From Desulfobacteraceae bacterium (lineage in GTDB: Bacteria; Desulfobacterota; Desulfobacteria; Desulfobacterales; JACKCP01): DNA of 64,000 bases. Positions 15,664 to 24,326 of the stretch are shown here, piece by piece; positions within the stretch are counted from its first letter, which is position 1; the number at the start of each line of letters is the position of its first letter. Below the pieces are notes generated by a model. That model did no database searches. It saw nothing but the letters and a program-made list of their open reading frames with translations, and was not told the origin of the DNA. Both the position numbers and the translations under genes were made by a program. Location of the stretch: positions 15,165-79,164 of the forward strand of contig JACKCP010000013.1 in assembly GCA_020633955.1 (NCBI GenBank), given 5' to 3'.

Positions 15664-16254
15664 ATGAAAAATAAATTTTTATTTTTAATAATGTTTTTTT
15701 CTGTTTTTGTTTTTTCGGGGTGTGCTTCCATTACTACGGCAATGTGGCCTGAGGTTGAAAAGGAGGTTGTTGGGGAAAAAACAATAGTAGATGAAAAAGT
15801 TGGTTATGATTATGAGTTAAAGGAGAAAAATAAATATTTCAGTGTTGTTGGTATTCCATATTGTCTTGAAAAAGCTCCAGTACATAAAATTACAAAAAAG
15901 CAGCACAGAGGAATTGTTTTTATTGTTATTGAAACACCTGTATGGGGACTTGGACTGGCTGACTGGGCATTGTCTTATATGATTTCTGAGAACAGCAAAA
16001 AAGATGAGGTGATAGGTTACAGGCCAACTGGTGTTAAAAAAGAATGCCTTGAGGAAAAAGGTGCTTTTCCGGTAGCAGGAAGTAAGGTAATGATTCAAAA
16101 TCCTGATTCCGGAGAAGTTTTCTGGACAACCACAGATGAAAAAGGGATGTTTTCTCCCGAAGATGTTCTTGGAAGCTACAAAGGTGCAAGGCCTTGGAAT
16201 GTTTTTATGAATTATAAAGATGAAAACAGATATCTGACAACTGTCTGGTGGTAA
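15664..16254 (+). CDS. Putative lipoprotein of unknown function
   Basis: The 196-residue protein has a lipoprotein signal ending in the lipobox FSGC (Cys about residue 19). The mature region has a charged stretch (VEKEVVGEKTIVDEKVGYDY) and a segment reminiscent of YceK-type envelope proteins (IETPVWGLGLADWALSYM). The C-terminal half resembles a carboxypeptidase-like regulatory fold (VMIQNPDSGEVFWTTTDEKG). It follows the phosphate-binding-like gene closely with a good TAGGAG site, so it is probably in one operon. Function not recognised. Confidence 0.65.
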   Translation: MKNKFLFLIMFFSVFVFSGCASITTAMWPEVEKEVVGEKTIVDEKVGYDYELKEKNKYFSVVGIPYCLEKAPVHKITKKQHRGIVFIVIETPVWGLGLADWALSYMISENSKKDEVIGYRPTGVKKECLEEKGAFPVAGSKVMIQNPDSGEVFWTTTDEKGMFSPEDVLGSYKGARPWNVFMNYKDENRYLTTVWW

Positions 16255-16261
16255 AAAAGCC

Positions 16262-16489
16262 TTAAAAATCAGTCGGTTCAATCTTTTTTTGTCCTTTGGC
16301 AATAAATATTGATGCAATAAATATTGCCAAGCTTAAAAGAATAATAAAACTTGAAGAGAAAAATACAATTATAAAGAAAAAAGGATTTGTTATGGAATAG
16401 GCTTTTACAAGTGAGTAGATTCCAAATAAAAAAAACAGGATACTTAAAAGTGTTGTTGATTTTTTGAGAAGTTTACTTAATAAATTCAA
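16262..16489 (-). CDS. Small two-helix membrane protein downstream of moaC
   Basis: The 75-residue protein has two hydrophobic helices (LLSILFFLFGIYSLVKAY and FFFIIVFFSSSFIILLSLAI) and a short basic tail. It starts with TTG, preceded by AAGG 8 nt upstream, 26 bp after the moaC stop on the same strand. It converges with the lipoprotein gene. No family is recognised. The context fits co-transcription with moaC, but a molybdenum role is not implied by the sequence. Confidence 0.55.
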   Translation of the reverse strand: MNLLSKLLKKSTTLLSILFFLFGIYSLVKAYSITNPFFFIIVFFSSSFIILLSLAIFIASIFIAKGQKKIEPTDF

Positions 16490-16515
16490 TTTATCTGCCT
16501 TAAATAAGATGTTTT

Positions 16516-16983
16516 TTATCTGACAAAATCACCACTTTTACCGCCTGTTTTTTTTAGAAGCATGGTGTTTGTAATTGTCATTCTTTTGTCGTAGGCTTTG
16601 CACATATCATAAATGGCAAGTGCCGCAAGAGAAACCCCGGTTAATGCTTCCATTTCTGCGCCAGTTTGGTCGTTTGCAGTGACTTTACAAAAAATTTCTA
16701 TACTTGTTTCATTTATTTTAAAATCAAAGTCAATACCCGTAATTTTTATTGGATGGCAGAGAAAAATAAGTTCTGAAGTCTTTTTTGCGGCTGTAATTCC
16801 AGTAAGCTTTGCTGTTTCAACAACATTCCCTTTTGCCACACCATTTGAAATGATTTTTTCTATGGTATCCTTTCTTGTATGAACTTCAGATTTTGCAACT
16901 GCAGTCCTTTTTGTTGGATATTTATCGGAAATGTCTACCATATTAACTCTGCCTTTTGAATCAAGATGTGTGAATTCTTTCAT
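16516..16983 (-). CDS. moaC: Cyclic pyranopterin monophosphate synthase MoaC
   Basis: About 155 residues with all the MoaC motifs: FTHLDSKGRVNMVDISDKYP, ELIFLCHPIKITGIDFDF, AEMEALTGVSLAALAIYDM and KKTGGKSGDF. MoaC converts the MoaA product to cPMP in molybdenum-cofactor synthesis. The ATG at 16983 has AGGAG 5 nt upstream and is preferred over the longer frame. moaE lies upstream on the same strand, separated by repeat B4. No moaA, moaD or moeA is in the window. Confidence 0.95.
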   Translation of the reverse strand: MKEFTHLDSKGRVNMVDISDKYPTKRTAVAKSEVHTRKDTIEKIISNGVAKGNVVETAKLTGITAAKKTSELIFLCHPIKITGIDFDFKINETSIEIFCKVTANDQTGAEMEALTGVSLAALAIYDMCKAYDKRMTITNTMLLKKTGGKSGDFVR

Positions 16984-17011
16984 TTTTCTCCTGTACAAAT
17001 ATATATAGGAT

Positions 17012-17143
17012 TAAGGGGAATTGCCTTTTTGAGCCATTTCTGCCAAGGATTCAAAATTTGATCATCAAAATACTTTATGTATCCTGAAGGTTAAGTTTTT
17101 TATTTTACGCATATGAACAAAAAATTTTAGTTTTAGGTTGATT
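17012..17143 (-). repeat. Family B long-hairpin repeat, copy B4, between moaE and moaC
   Basis: Same orientation as B1 and B7: GGGGAATTGCCTTTTTGAGCC, TTCAAAATTTGATCATCAAAA, TACTTTATGTATCCTGAAGG, then GAACAAAAAATTTTAGTTTT. It fills almost the whole gap between moaE and moaC, so it would sit inside their transcript if they are co-transcribed. Confidence 0.6.
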
Positions 17144-17153
17144 GTTATTAAGG

Positions 17154-17516
17154 TTATTGTTTGAAATTATGCTTTTTAATAACCGCTTTTTCCTTAATTT
17201 CATTCAGTGTTTTTGTCATTGCATAAATTGTGTTTTCCCTGATATCTCCAGCAATTGCAATATGCATTATTTCGTCTCCAACATTAAGGGTTGCTTTTTT
17301 GTGCATATAATATTTGATATCAATTATTCCAGGCAGTTTTTTATTTGAGCTTACAATATTTTCAATTATTGAAAAATCAGGCTCTATTTCAAGGGTTGTA
17401 ATTACTTTTCCGTCCCTTGAGGTGTTTCTTACGATTCCTGTATGTGTAAGAATCATTCCTGCATTTGCTATTTTTGGGTTTTTCCTGAGTTCTTCGATAA
17501 GTGCTTCAATTTTCAT
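17154..17516 (-). CDS. moaE: MoaE-family molybdopterin synthase large subunit
   Basis: The 120-residue protein follows the MoaE pattern: AGMILTHTGIVRNTSRDGKV, ITTLEIEPDFS, IKYYMHKKATLNVGDEIMHI, and a C-terminal NEIKEKAVIKKHNF, where the lysines correspond to the catalytic lysines of MoaE. With MoaD it inserts sulfur into cPMP to make molybdopterin. The sequence is somewhat short and divergent. A GGAG site lies 6 nt before the ATG. The partner moaD is not nearby. Confidence 0.8.
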   Translation of the reverse strand: MKIEALIEELRKNPKIANAGMILTHTGIVRNTSRDGKVITTLEIEPDFSIIENIVSSNKKLPGIIDIKYYMHKKATLNVGDEIMHIAIAGDIRENTIYAMTKTLNEIKEKAVIKKHNFKQ

Positions 17517-17679
17517 TTTTGTCTCCGGTTAAAAAAGGGTTTTATGCTTTTCTTTAGAAAACTTAGCATAAATTTTTCTTGCTGAATATTGGTATTGTTT
17601 GTATATTGATTTAAAAATTAATTTTCTTTTAGTCACTCCAGATATTTCTAGAATAATATTTTAACCTTAGGAATTTTTT

Positions 17680-18105
17680 ATGTCTGATTTTAACTTTAAC
17701 TTATCTCCAGATGACACAATGAGAAGAGAAGATTTTTTTGTTGAAAGGCTTAAACTCCTTATGGTTATGTGTCGGGCTTTTATAAAAGGCTACCCTGTGG
17801 AAGGATACAGAAGGGAGGCTGTTTTAAAAAATGCAGAACATGTTTTTTTTGAGACTGCTGACTGGGGAGGACAATATTTAAATGTCAGAGAAAAGGCTTT
17901 GTACATCAACGGAGTCAAACCGGACAGCTATTTTTACCAAAGAGTAAAGCTCCTTGCTCTCATGGCAAAAAGTTTTGCACAGGGCAATCCTGCAGGATAT
18001 TTCAGGGTAAAGGCTGTTGAGGATACAATAAATGAAATAGAAAGCACTCTAAAACTTGATAATAATGAAGATGTACTGGAAATGCACTTTTTCAATGTAG
18101 CCTGA
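17680..18105 (+). CDS. Unknown protein with a duplicated ~40-residue module, first gene of the signalling cluster
   Basis: The 141-residue protein belongs to no family I recognise. It contains an internal tandem duplication: RLKLLMVMCRAFIKGYPVEG (from about residue 24) matches RVKLLALMAKSFAQGNPAGY (from about residue 87), each followed by a similar basic-acidic helix (YRREAVLKNAEHV / FRVKAVEDTINEI). It has no signal or membrane segment. TAGGAA lies 6 nt before the ATG. It precedes a degenerate receiver by 10 bp, so the two are probably co-expressed. It may be an adaptor for the signalling cluster; this is inference. Confidence 0.65.
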   Translation: MSDFNFNLSPDDTMRREDFFVERLKLLMVMCRAFIKGYPVEGYRREAVLKNAEHVFFETADWGGQYLNVREKALYINGVKPDSYFYQRVKLLALMAKSFAQGNPAGYFRVKAVEDTINEIESTLKLDNNEDVLEMHFFNVA

Positions 18106-18115
18106 TGGAGATCGA

Positions 18116-18493
18116 TTGTGTATGGAAAATGTTAAAATCATGGTTGTTGAAAACAACCATATGGTTAATTCTCTCATAAAAGATGTAATGATGTTTTGTG
18201 TTAACAGAGATATAATGTCTTTCTTTAGTGATGATGATGCTATTAACTATATGCAGAGATCTGGAGTTGTTCCCGATCTTGTTATTTCAAGATACAGGGA
18301 CGAGGGAGTGTGCGCCGGCAAAATTGCAGGGTATGTAAAAGAGAAAAACAAAAAGTCTGTTTTTGTTTTTTCTTCAGATATCGAGCATGATAAAGACCTG
18401 GCCGCCAGAGAAGGTGCAGATGCCTTTCTGCAGATTCCTTTTTCTATTTCGGATCTTTTCAAAATAGTTGATGACTTTGTTGTAGATGATTGA
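18116..18493 (+). CDS. Pseudo-receiver protein lacking the phospho-acceptor Asp
   Basis: The 125-residue single-domain CheY-like fold has KIMVVENNHMVNSLIKDVM at the acidic pocket and VFVFSSDIEHDKDLAAREGA before the last strand. The phospho-acceptor position reads DLVISRYRDEG, with Arg (R59) in place of Asp. The invariant Lys of the KPF motif is Ile (FLQIPFS), and the acidic pair is reduced to Glu-Asn. Such pseudo-receivers act without phosphorylation, usually by protein-protein binding. TTG at 18116 has GGAG 5 nt upstream; ATG 18122 is an alternative. It is co-directional with the preceding gene, 10 bp apart. Confidence 0.75.
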   Translation: MCMENVKIMVVENNHMVNSLIKDVMMFCVNRDIMSFFSDDDAINYMQRSGVVPDLVISRYRDEGVCAGKIAGYVKEKNKKSVFVFSSDIEHDKDLAAREGADAFLQIPFSISDLFKIVDDFVVDD

Positions 18494-18646
18494 TCTTATA
18501 ATCTTTTTTATATGATTTTAATTTGAAAAGTATTTCTTCCCGTTTTTTGTTTTTCTTATATTTTAGTACAATTAGTTGATCATCTAGTGATTTAAAGTCT
18601 TTAGGACTTTTTTTAAAATCGTTTCAAATTTCTGGTAAAAATTTAA

Positions 18647-18997
18647 ATGTTCAAAATAAACGGTCTTATTTTTAGTCTGTTAATAATTTTTTGTCTTTAT
18701 TCATGTAAAACTAAATCAAAGTTTGATCACTCTGCTGTAATTGTAATTAAAGGCAGGGAAATGAAAATGACATTATATGGCCCATACTATGATATTCTTG
18801 ATCAATGGGAAGAAGTAGAGTTTGTATTAAACAAAATTTCACAGAATCATTCAGTAAAAAAAGTTCTTATTCGTCTGGCCCCCTTAAATAATCCGAAAAA
18901 GGATAATTTGTTTTCAGAATATGCATTGAGTAAGGTAAAGATCTATTTTAATGAAAAAGGCATAAGCTATGAAATAAAAGATGAAAGAGACAAGTGA
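18647..18997 (+). CDS. Small putative lipoprotein of unknown function
   Basis: The 116-residue protein has a hydrophobic N-terminus and a plausible lipobox (CLYSC, Cys about residue 20). The mature domain is charged, with KVLIRLAPLNNPKKDNLFSE and KVKIYFNEKGISYEIKDE. That alternation suggests a small alpha-beta fold, possibly OmpA-like in its second half (YALSKVKIYFNEKGIS). No strong ribosome-binding site precedes the ATG. It lies within the signalling cluster but need not belong to it. Function unknown. Confidence 0.55.
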   Translation: MFKINGLIFSLLIIFCLYSCKTKSKFDHSAVIVIKGREMKMTLYGPYYDILDQWEEVEFVLNKISQNHSVKKVLIRLAPLNNPKKDNLFSEYALSKVKIYFNEKGISYEIKDERDK

Positions 18998-19097
18998 ATT
19001 TTTTAAAGTCAGAATGCTTTTGTGGAAAAAGTTTTTGCTTTAATTAAATATAAATATTAATCTTTAAGGTAAGATTCAGTTTTTTTATTGTGATTAC

Positions 19098-19147
19098 TGG
19101 AAAGATTTAAACTGAACAGTTCATAAATATATATAGTGATTGGCCTT
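19098..19147. repeat. Short remnants of repeat families A and B
   Basis: TTTAAACTGAACAGTTCAT resembles a family A end. It is followed by TAGTGATTGGCC, the outer left end of family B. Neither full element is present. Confidence 0.3.
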
Positions 19148-19167
19148 AAATTAAATAAAATGGATTC

Positions 19168-19584
19168 GTGATGAAAATGAATAAGACAGTTTTTTTTGTA
19201 GACGATGAAAAAAATGTTTTAAATTCAATTAAAAGGCTTTTCAGGAATTCAAATCTTGATATTTTTGTATTCCAGGACCCTTTTGAGGTGTTTAAGGCTG
19301 CCAGCGAAAATAATCCTGCAGTGGTTGTTTCCGATTATCGAATGCCAGAGATGAGCGGGGTGGAACTTCTTGAAAAAATAAGCATTTTATTCCCTTCAAG
19401 CATAAGAATTATTTTGTCGGCTTTTACAGATATTGCAATAACGGAAGCTGCCATCAACAAATCTACTGTAAATCTTTTTATTTCCAAACCCTGGGATGAG
19501 GAAGAGCTGTTGTCTGAGGTGGATAATGCCGTTAAACTATATAATTCTCCAAAGGATAAAAAATCAGGGTATGGTTTTTTTTAA
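19168..19584 (+). CDS. Single-domain response regulator (RpfG-like receiver)
   Basis: The 138-residue receiver is complete: acidic pocket FFVDDEKNVL, phospho-acceptor D56 in VVVSDYRMPEMSG, a Ser at the switch position (ILSAFTD) and K107 in FISKPWDEEEL. The KPW form is typical of receivers attached to HD-GYP or GAF outputs, but here nothing follows the domain. The start may be GTG 19168 or ATG 19171 or 19177. The STAS gene follows 20 bp downstream. It presumably receives phosphate from CheA or another kinase of the cluster. Confidence 0.85.
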   Translation: MMKMNKTVFFVDDEKNVLNSIKRLFRNSNLDIFVFQDPFEVFKAASENNPAVVVSDYRMPEMSGVELLEKISILFPSSIRIILSAFTDIAITEAAINKSTVNLFISKPWDEEELLSEVDNAVKLYNSPKDKKSGYGFF

Positions 19585-19604
19585 ACCATAAAAAAGGATT
19601 TTTT

Positions 19605-19922
19605 ATGGGCTTTAAAACAGATTATAAAGAAAACGAACTTGTTCTACATCTGACAGATGAATTCACAATTTATGATGTAAGCCAGGCAAGAACTGAACTT
19701 CTTAAATTCATTGATAATATTTCCCTTATCAAAATCAGATCAGATGATCTGTTAAGAGCTGATACTGCCGGAATTCAGCTTATTATATCTCTTGTAAAAA
19801 CCTGTATAAAAAAAGACATTGAAATTATAATGAAAAAAAATTCAAAAATTTTTGAATTTGCATCTTTTCCGGGAAATAATCTCAAAACTTTTTTATATGA
19901 AAGAGTGAAGGACCATGCCTGA
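19605..19922 (+). CDS. STAS-domain protein of the chemotaxis cluster
   Basis: The 105-residue single STAS (anti-sigma antagonist-like) domain has LHLTDEFTIYDVSQARTELL and the conserved loop RADTAGIQLIISLVKTC, with a Thr at the position that is phosphorylated in SpoIIAA-type proteins. STAS proteins next to cheA and cheY are seen in several non-flagellar chemosensory operons. It overlaps the downstream cheY by 8 bp, so the two are translationally coupled, and it has AAGGA 6 nt before its ATG. Confidence 0.8.
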   Translation: MGFKTDYKENELVLHLTDEFTIYDVSQARTELLKFIDNISLIKIRSDDLLRADTAGIQLIISLVKTCIKKDIEIIMKKNSKIFEFASFPGNNLKTFLYERVKDHA

Positions 19923-20295
19923 AAAGATACTGATTGTAGATGACTCTCCAAGCACTTTAATGCTTATGAAGTTTTCTCTTGAAAAAAAGGGATTTGAGGT
20001 CAAAGAAGCTGTAAATGCAGAAGACGCTATAAATATAATTGAAAAAGATTCAGACATTATTTGTATGGTAACAGATATAAATATGCCGGGAATGAGCGGG
20101 ATTGAACTTGTAGAAAAAGTAAGACAGAATTTAAATTACAAATTTCTGCCGGTTATTGTTCTGACCAATCCTGATAACCCGGGGAATGTAAAAAAAGCTA
20201 GGGGAGCAGGCGCAACAGGCTGGCTTGACAAGCCTTTCAAGCCTGAAAATCTTACAAATATTATCGACAAAATAAGAAAAAGGCCAGGAAAGTGA
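19915..20295 (+). CDS. cheY: CheY-type response regulator, upstream of cheA
   Basis: The 126-residue receiver is complete: ILIVDDSPSTLMLMKFSLEK, D54 in MVTDINMPGMSG, VIVLTNPDN at the switch strand and K106 in TGWLDKPFKP. It overlaps the STAS gene upstream and the cheA start downstream (GTGA), giving a coupled STAS-cheY-cheA unit. It is the likely direct phospho-acceptor of the adjacent CheA. Confidence 0.92.
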   Translation: MPEKILIVDDSPSTLMLMKFSLEKKGFEVKEAVNAEDAINIIEKDSDIICMVTDINMPGMSGIELVEKVRQNLNYKFLPVIVLTNPDNPGNVKKARGAGATGWLDKPFKPENLTNIIDKIRKRPGK

Positions 20296-22250
20296 ATGAT
20301 CCAAGCGGCATAAAGGATGCATTTTTTGAAGAGTCCAGATATCTTGTTTCAGAAATGGAAACCCTTGCCCTTGACCTGGAGTCAGAACCTGGAAATACTG
20401 GAATAGCAGACTCTCTTTTTCGGGCAGTCCACACAATAAAAGGCAGCAGCGGCATGTTTGGTTTTGAAAATGCAGCTGAACTTGGGCATGCTCTTGAGAA
20501 TATTATCGCATCAGTCCGTGATGGAGCTTTAAAAGCTGGAAAGGAAATAACAGACATATTTCTTGAGTGTGCAGATGAGTTTAAGGTCCTTTATGAAAAT
20601 AAGGATATAGAGCTGAAAACTGCATTAAGAATTAAGGACAAAATTGCAGTACTGGCTGAATCAGTAACAGGACCTGGAAAAAAAGAACAAAAAAAGCAAA
20701 ACGTATTAAATGAATACAGGATTTTTTTCCGCCCAATGGAAAAGATTTTTGAAATTGGGCTTGATCCATATACAAATATTGAGGAGCTGATTGAGTCTGG
20801 GGAATGCACAATTGAGTGTGATACTGCAAATGTGCCTGATCTTTTTGAAATTAATCCTGAAAAATCATACCTTTCCTTTGATATAAGAATTAAAACCATG
20901 CTTTCTCTTAAAGAAATTAAGGATATTTTTCTTTTTGTTGAAGATGACAGTGAAATAATAATTGAAGAAATACACTCGACAATACCTGAAAAAACAGAGG
21001 ATATCTCTGATAAACTTAATAAATATATTGGAAAAAAAGACAGCAGTATTGCCATTTCAACAAAAAAACTTGATGACATGGTAAATCTTGTTGGAGAACT
21101 TGTGATGAATCAGTCAAGGCTTTACCGTGAAATGAGCCTTAGACCGGATGATCCTCTGAAAGAACTTGCGGAAGCCATGGAAGAGTCTGTCCAGGAACTG
21201 AGATCTTCTGTGCTTGATTTGAGAATGACTCCCATAGGAACAAAATTCAGTCATTTCAGAAGGCTTGTCAGGGATTTGTCTGCTTCTCTTGATAAAAAAG
21301 TAGAGCTCTATACCTATGGGGAAGATACCGAACTTGATAAAAGTATAATTGAAAAAATATGGGATCCTTTTGTTCATCTTATAAGAAATAGTATAGATCA
21401 TGGAATAGAATCTCCTGAAGAAAGACTGAAAAAAGGAAAGAGCGAAACTGGCAGAATTGTTATTTCAGCAAGAACAAAGGAATCCAGAGTTGAAATTTCA
21501 ATTTCAGATGACGGAAAAGGACTTGATGAAGATTTTATACTTGAGCAGGCTGTAAAAAGGGGGTTTGCAGATAAAACCCAGAATATTTCAAAAAACAATA
21601 TTCTTGATTTTATTTTTATTCCGGGATTTACAACTGCAGAAAAGGTAAGCGGCATTTCCGGAAGAGGAATAGGTATGGATGCTGTTAAAAAAAAAATTGA
21701 TGAGGTTAACGGTGAAATCAGGATTGATTCTGTTAAAGGCTGTGGGACTACAATAACAATTCTTCTTCCTCTGACCCTTGCAATTGTAGATGTTCTAATG
21801 TTTGAAACAGGGAATATGTGTTTTGCAGTTCCCCTTTCACACATTGAAGAGTGTTTTGATTTTTCAAGATACAAGATAGAAGGACAAAGAAAAAGAAATC
21901 TTTTAAAACTCAGGGATGAGTTTATTCCTTATTTTAAAATTTCAGACATTTACAGCCTTGAAGAATCAAGTGATGAAAGCTTTTGGCAGGTAATTGTGGT
22001 TGATCATGGCAAGAGAAAGGCGGGTTTTGTTGTTGAAAGGCTTTTGAGAGCCCAGCAGGCTGTAATAAAATCAATAAGGAACTGGTATAATAAAGACGAC
22101 GGTATTACAGGGGCAGCAGTACTTTATGATGGAAGTCTTGCCTATGTTCTTGATGTGATAAGGCTTTTAAATATTTGTGCAGGTAAAAAAAATCAGGATA
22201 CGGTTTCAGGAGCTGTTCTTGAGAATACACTTAAAATTGCACAGTTTTGA
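20292..22250 (+). CDS. cheA: Chemotaxis histidine kinase CheA
   Basis: The 652-residue protein has the P1 Hpt domain with phosphorylatable H47 in AVHTIKGSSGMFGF, and a central P2-like region (about 130-235). The P3 dimerisation domain (KLDDMVNLVGELVMNQSRL) follows, then P4 ATPase with N-box HLIRNSIDHGIE and G-boxes SDDGKGLDED and GRGIGMDAVKK. A C-terminal P5 CheW-like domain completes it (ETGNMCFAVPLSHIEECFDF). It is complete and probably active. The GTG start overlaps the cheY stop. No CheR or CheB genes follow, and repeat B5 separates it from the MCP gene. Confidence 0.96.
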   Translation: MNDPSGIKDAFFEESRYLVSEMETLALDLESEPGNTGIADSLFRAVHTIKGSSGMFGFENAAELGHALENIIASVRDGALKAGKEITDIFLECADEFKVLYENKDIELKTALRIKDKIAVLAESVTGPGKKEQKKQNVLNEYRIFFRPMEKIFEIGLDPYTNIEELIESGECTIECDTANVPDLFEINPEKSYLSFDIRIKTMLSLKEIKDIFLFVEDDSEIIIEEIHSTIPEKTEDISDKLNKYIGKKDSSIAISTKKLDDMVNLVGELVMNQSRLYREMSLRPDDPLKELAEAMEESVQELRSSVLDLRMTPIGTKFSHFRRLVRDLSASLDKKVELYTYGEDTELDKSIIEKIWDPFVHLIRNSIDHGIESPEERLKKGKSETGRIVISARTKESRVEISISDDGKGLDEDFILEQAVKRGFADKTQNISKNNILDFIFIPGFTTAEKVSGISGRGIGMDAVKKKIDEVNGEIRIDSVKGCGTTITILLPLTLAIVDVLMFETGNMCFAVPLSHIEECFDFSRYKIEGQRKRNLLKLRDEFIPYFKISDIYSLEESSDESFWQVIVVDHGKRKAGFVVERLLRAQQAVIKSIRNWYNKDDGITGAAVLYDGSLAYVLDVIRLLNICAGKKNQDTVSGAVLENTLKIAQF

Positions 22251-22258
22251 ATTGTAAA

Positions 22259-22404
22259 TAGTGATTAGGCGAAAACGTTAATTTTTGTTCAGTTCAAAAA
22301 AAGTGAGAAATTTAGCCTTCAGGATAGATCGACTCTTTTGAGATTCAATCTTTTATTCAGACTCAGGAATAGATAAAAAGACAGTTTTATTTCACTCACT
22401 GAAT
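22259..22404 (+). repeat. Family B long-hairpin repeat, copy B5
   Basis: Starts TAGTGATTAGGCGAAAACG, then AATTTTTGTTCAGTTC, AGAAATTTAGCCTTCAGGAT, TTTTGAGATTCAATCTTTTA and a degraded right arm, ACAGTTTTATTTCACTCACT. It lies between cheA and the MCP gene and accounts for most of the 246-bp gap. Confidence 0.6.
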
Positions 22405-22496
22405 AAAAAAAAATTAGCCCGGAATTTATTGAGTTGTTAATGGTAATGAAATAAATTTTTTCTCTGTTACAGAATTGTTTAAACTGGAGATTTGCT

Positions 22497-24314
22497 ATGG
22501 CAGACTGGAGAGATCTTAAAATTTTAATTAAGACTTATTTATTCTTTTTTATTCAGAGTCTTTTGTTCATCGTTTTTGTCTGCTGGGGTGTTGTGAATTT
22601 AAAGGATATTGTTTTTGTTCACGAAAAAAATATCCATGGTAACGAATTGATTTCAAAACTTGATAAGAATGAAGACTTTCTTTTAAGTCTGATTTTAGAA
22701 CAGTCTTCATATCTTAATGAACCAGAGGCCTTTTCTGAGTCTCCTTTTAATGAAAATGAAAAAAAACTAAGAACAATTTTTCCAGATGATTTTAAAACCA
22801 GTTTACTTGAAATTCTTCCTGGTCAAAATGATTATATAAAAGAATTGTCTGAAAACTATCAGATTCTTGCAGACAGTCTTGAGCGTGTAAGGCAAAATTC
22901 CATAGATGGCAGATATTTTGAAAATTATATGGATTTTTTGAGTTTTTTTAACTTCAAAGTTCTTTCTATATTTGAATCCATTTCCAAAATCCATACAATT
23001 TTAAAGGACAATCTTAGAAATAAAATATTTTATTCTGATGAAATGCCACAGGTTGTTAATCTGGTTAAATACAAACTGCTTGGAGGCGGGATAATTCTTC
23101 TTGCTGTTTTTTCATGTGCTGTATTTTTGATGATTTCTTCTCTTAAAAAAAGAGTGAAGCTTATTTTGACTGCTTCCAGAGATTTTGCAGCAGGTAAATT
23201 TAATGCAAAACTGGAAATAACCAATAAAGATGAGCTTGGCTTACTTGCTGATTATTTGAATATTATCTGTAATAATTTAAAATATGTCTCAGAAACTGCT
23301 GAAAGAATTTCAAATGGGGATTTGAGATTTGAATTTCTTGAAGAAGATGAAAATGATTCTGTTAAACAGGCTTTAAAGATTATGTATGAAAAGCTTCATG
23401 AAATAGTTTTAAAGGCCAGAATGATTTCATGCGAGGTTAAAACCGGAAGTACAAGCCTTTATTCAATTGCAGATGAAATTGCATCTGGAGCTGCACAGCA
23501 GGCTGCGGCAGCAGAAGAAAGCAGTTCATCAATGGAGGAAATGTCAGCAACTTTGAAGCAGAACGCAGTTAATGCAGAAGAAACAGTGAAAATTGCAAAT
23601 AATATGGTTGAAGCATCTGAGGAAAGCGGCAAGTTTGTAGAGCAGACTGTTATTGATATGAGAAATATTGCAGAAAAAATTCAAATTGTTGAAGATATTG
23701 CAAGGCAGACCAATCTTCTTGCTCTTAATGCAGCGATTGAGGCTGCAAGAGCAGGAGAATACGGGAAAGGGTTTGCCGTTGTTGCAAAGGAGGTTAAAAA
23801 TCTTGCTGAAAAAAGCCATAAGGCCGCCCTTGAAATTGCTGAAGTTGCAAACGACAGCGTTAAAAGAGCTGACAGAACAAATAGCCTGACAATTGACGCC
23901 CTGGATAAAATAAAAAGAACCGCTGATCTGGTTCAGGAAATATCAATTACTACAGGAGAGCAAAGCGATGCTGTAAATCATACAGCTGAGGCAATAACCT
24001 ATCTTGATCAGATTATTCAGAAAAATGCCGAGGTTTCGGAAGAAATGGCTTTTTACGCAAAGGAACTGTCAGAGTTTTCTGTAAAACTTGGAGAGGTTGT
24101 AGATTTTTTTATTGTAAATGATGGAGATGAAACCTGCAATACCGATTTGGTCGAAAATTTTTTGAAAAGCAAAAACAATATATACGAAAATCCCTTTGAA
24201 AGAAAAAATACTGTCAGTTTAGAAGAAAACAGTTTTAATAAAATTTTTAATAATAAGTCTAAGCCGGTTGATGCTCAAAAGGATTATCTGGATAAGGACT
24301 TTGTGAAATTTTAA
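22497..24314 (+). CDS. Methyl-accepting chemotaxis protein
   Basis: The 605-residue transmembrane receptor has a first helix at about 11-33 and a ~155-residue periplasmic helical sensor region. A second helix (about 193-213) leads into a HAMP domain. The cytoplasmic signalling hairpin is well conserved, with its tip near residues 400-435 (ARQTNLLALNAAIEAARAGE, then GFAVVAKEVKNLAEKS). QQAAAAEESSSSMEEMSATL upstream fits a methylation helix. The C-terminus (DKDFVKF) lacks an NWETF-type tether. It starts with ATG after GGAG, next to cheW. Confidence 0.95.
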   Translation: MADWRDLKILIKTYLFFFIQSLLFIVFVCWGVVNLKDIVFVHEKNIHGNELISKLDKNEDFLLSLILEQSSYLNEPEAFSESPFNENEKKLRTIFPDDFKTSLLEILPGQNDYIKELSENYQILADSLERVRQNSIDGRYFENYMDFLSFFNFKVLSIFESISKIHTILKDNLRNKIFYSDEMPQVVNLVKYKLLGGGIILLAVFSCAVFLMISSLKKRVKLILTASRDFAAGKFNAKLEITNKDELGLLADYLNIICNNLKYVSETAERISNGDLRFEFLEEDENDSVKQALKIMYEKLHEIVLKARMISCEVKTGSTSLYSIADEIASGAAQQAAAAEESSSSMEEMSATLKQNAVNAEETVKIANNMVEASEESGKFVEQTVIDMRNIAEKIQIVEDIARQTNLLALNAAIEAARAGEYGKGFAVVAKEVKNLAEKSHKAALEIAEVANDSVKRADRTNSLTIDALDKIKRTADLVQEISITTGEQSDAVNHTAEAITYLDQIIQKNAEVSEEMAFYAKELSEFSVKLGEVVDFFIVNDGDETCNTDLVENFLKSKNNIYENPFERKNTVSLEENSFNKIFNNKSKPVDAQKDYLDKDFVKF

Positions 24315-24326
24315 AAGGGTTTGGTC

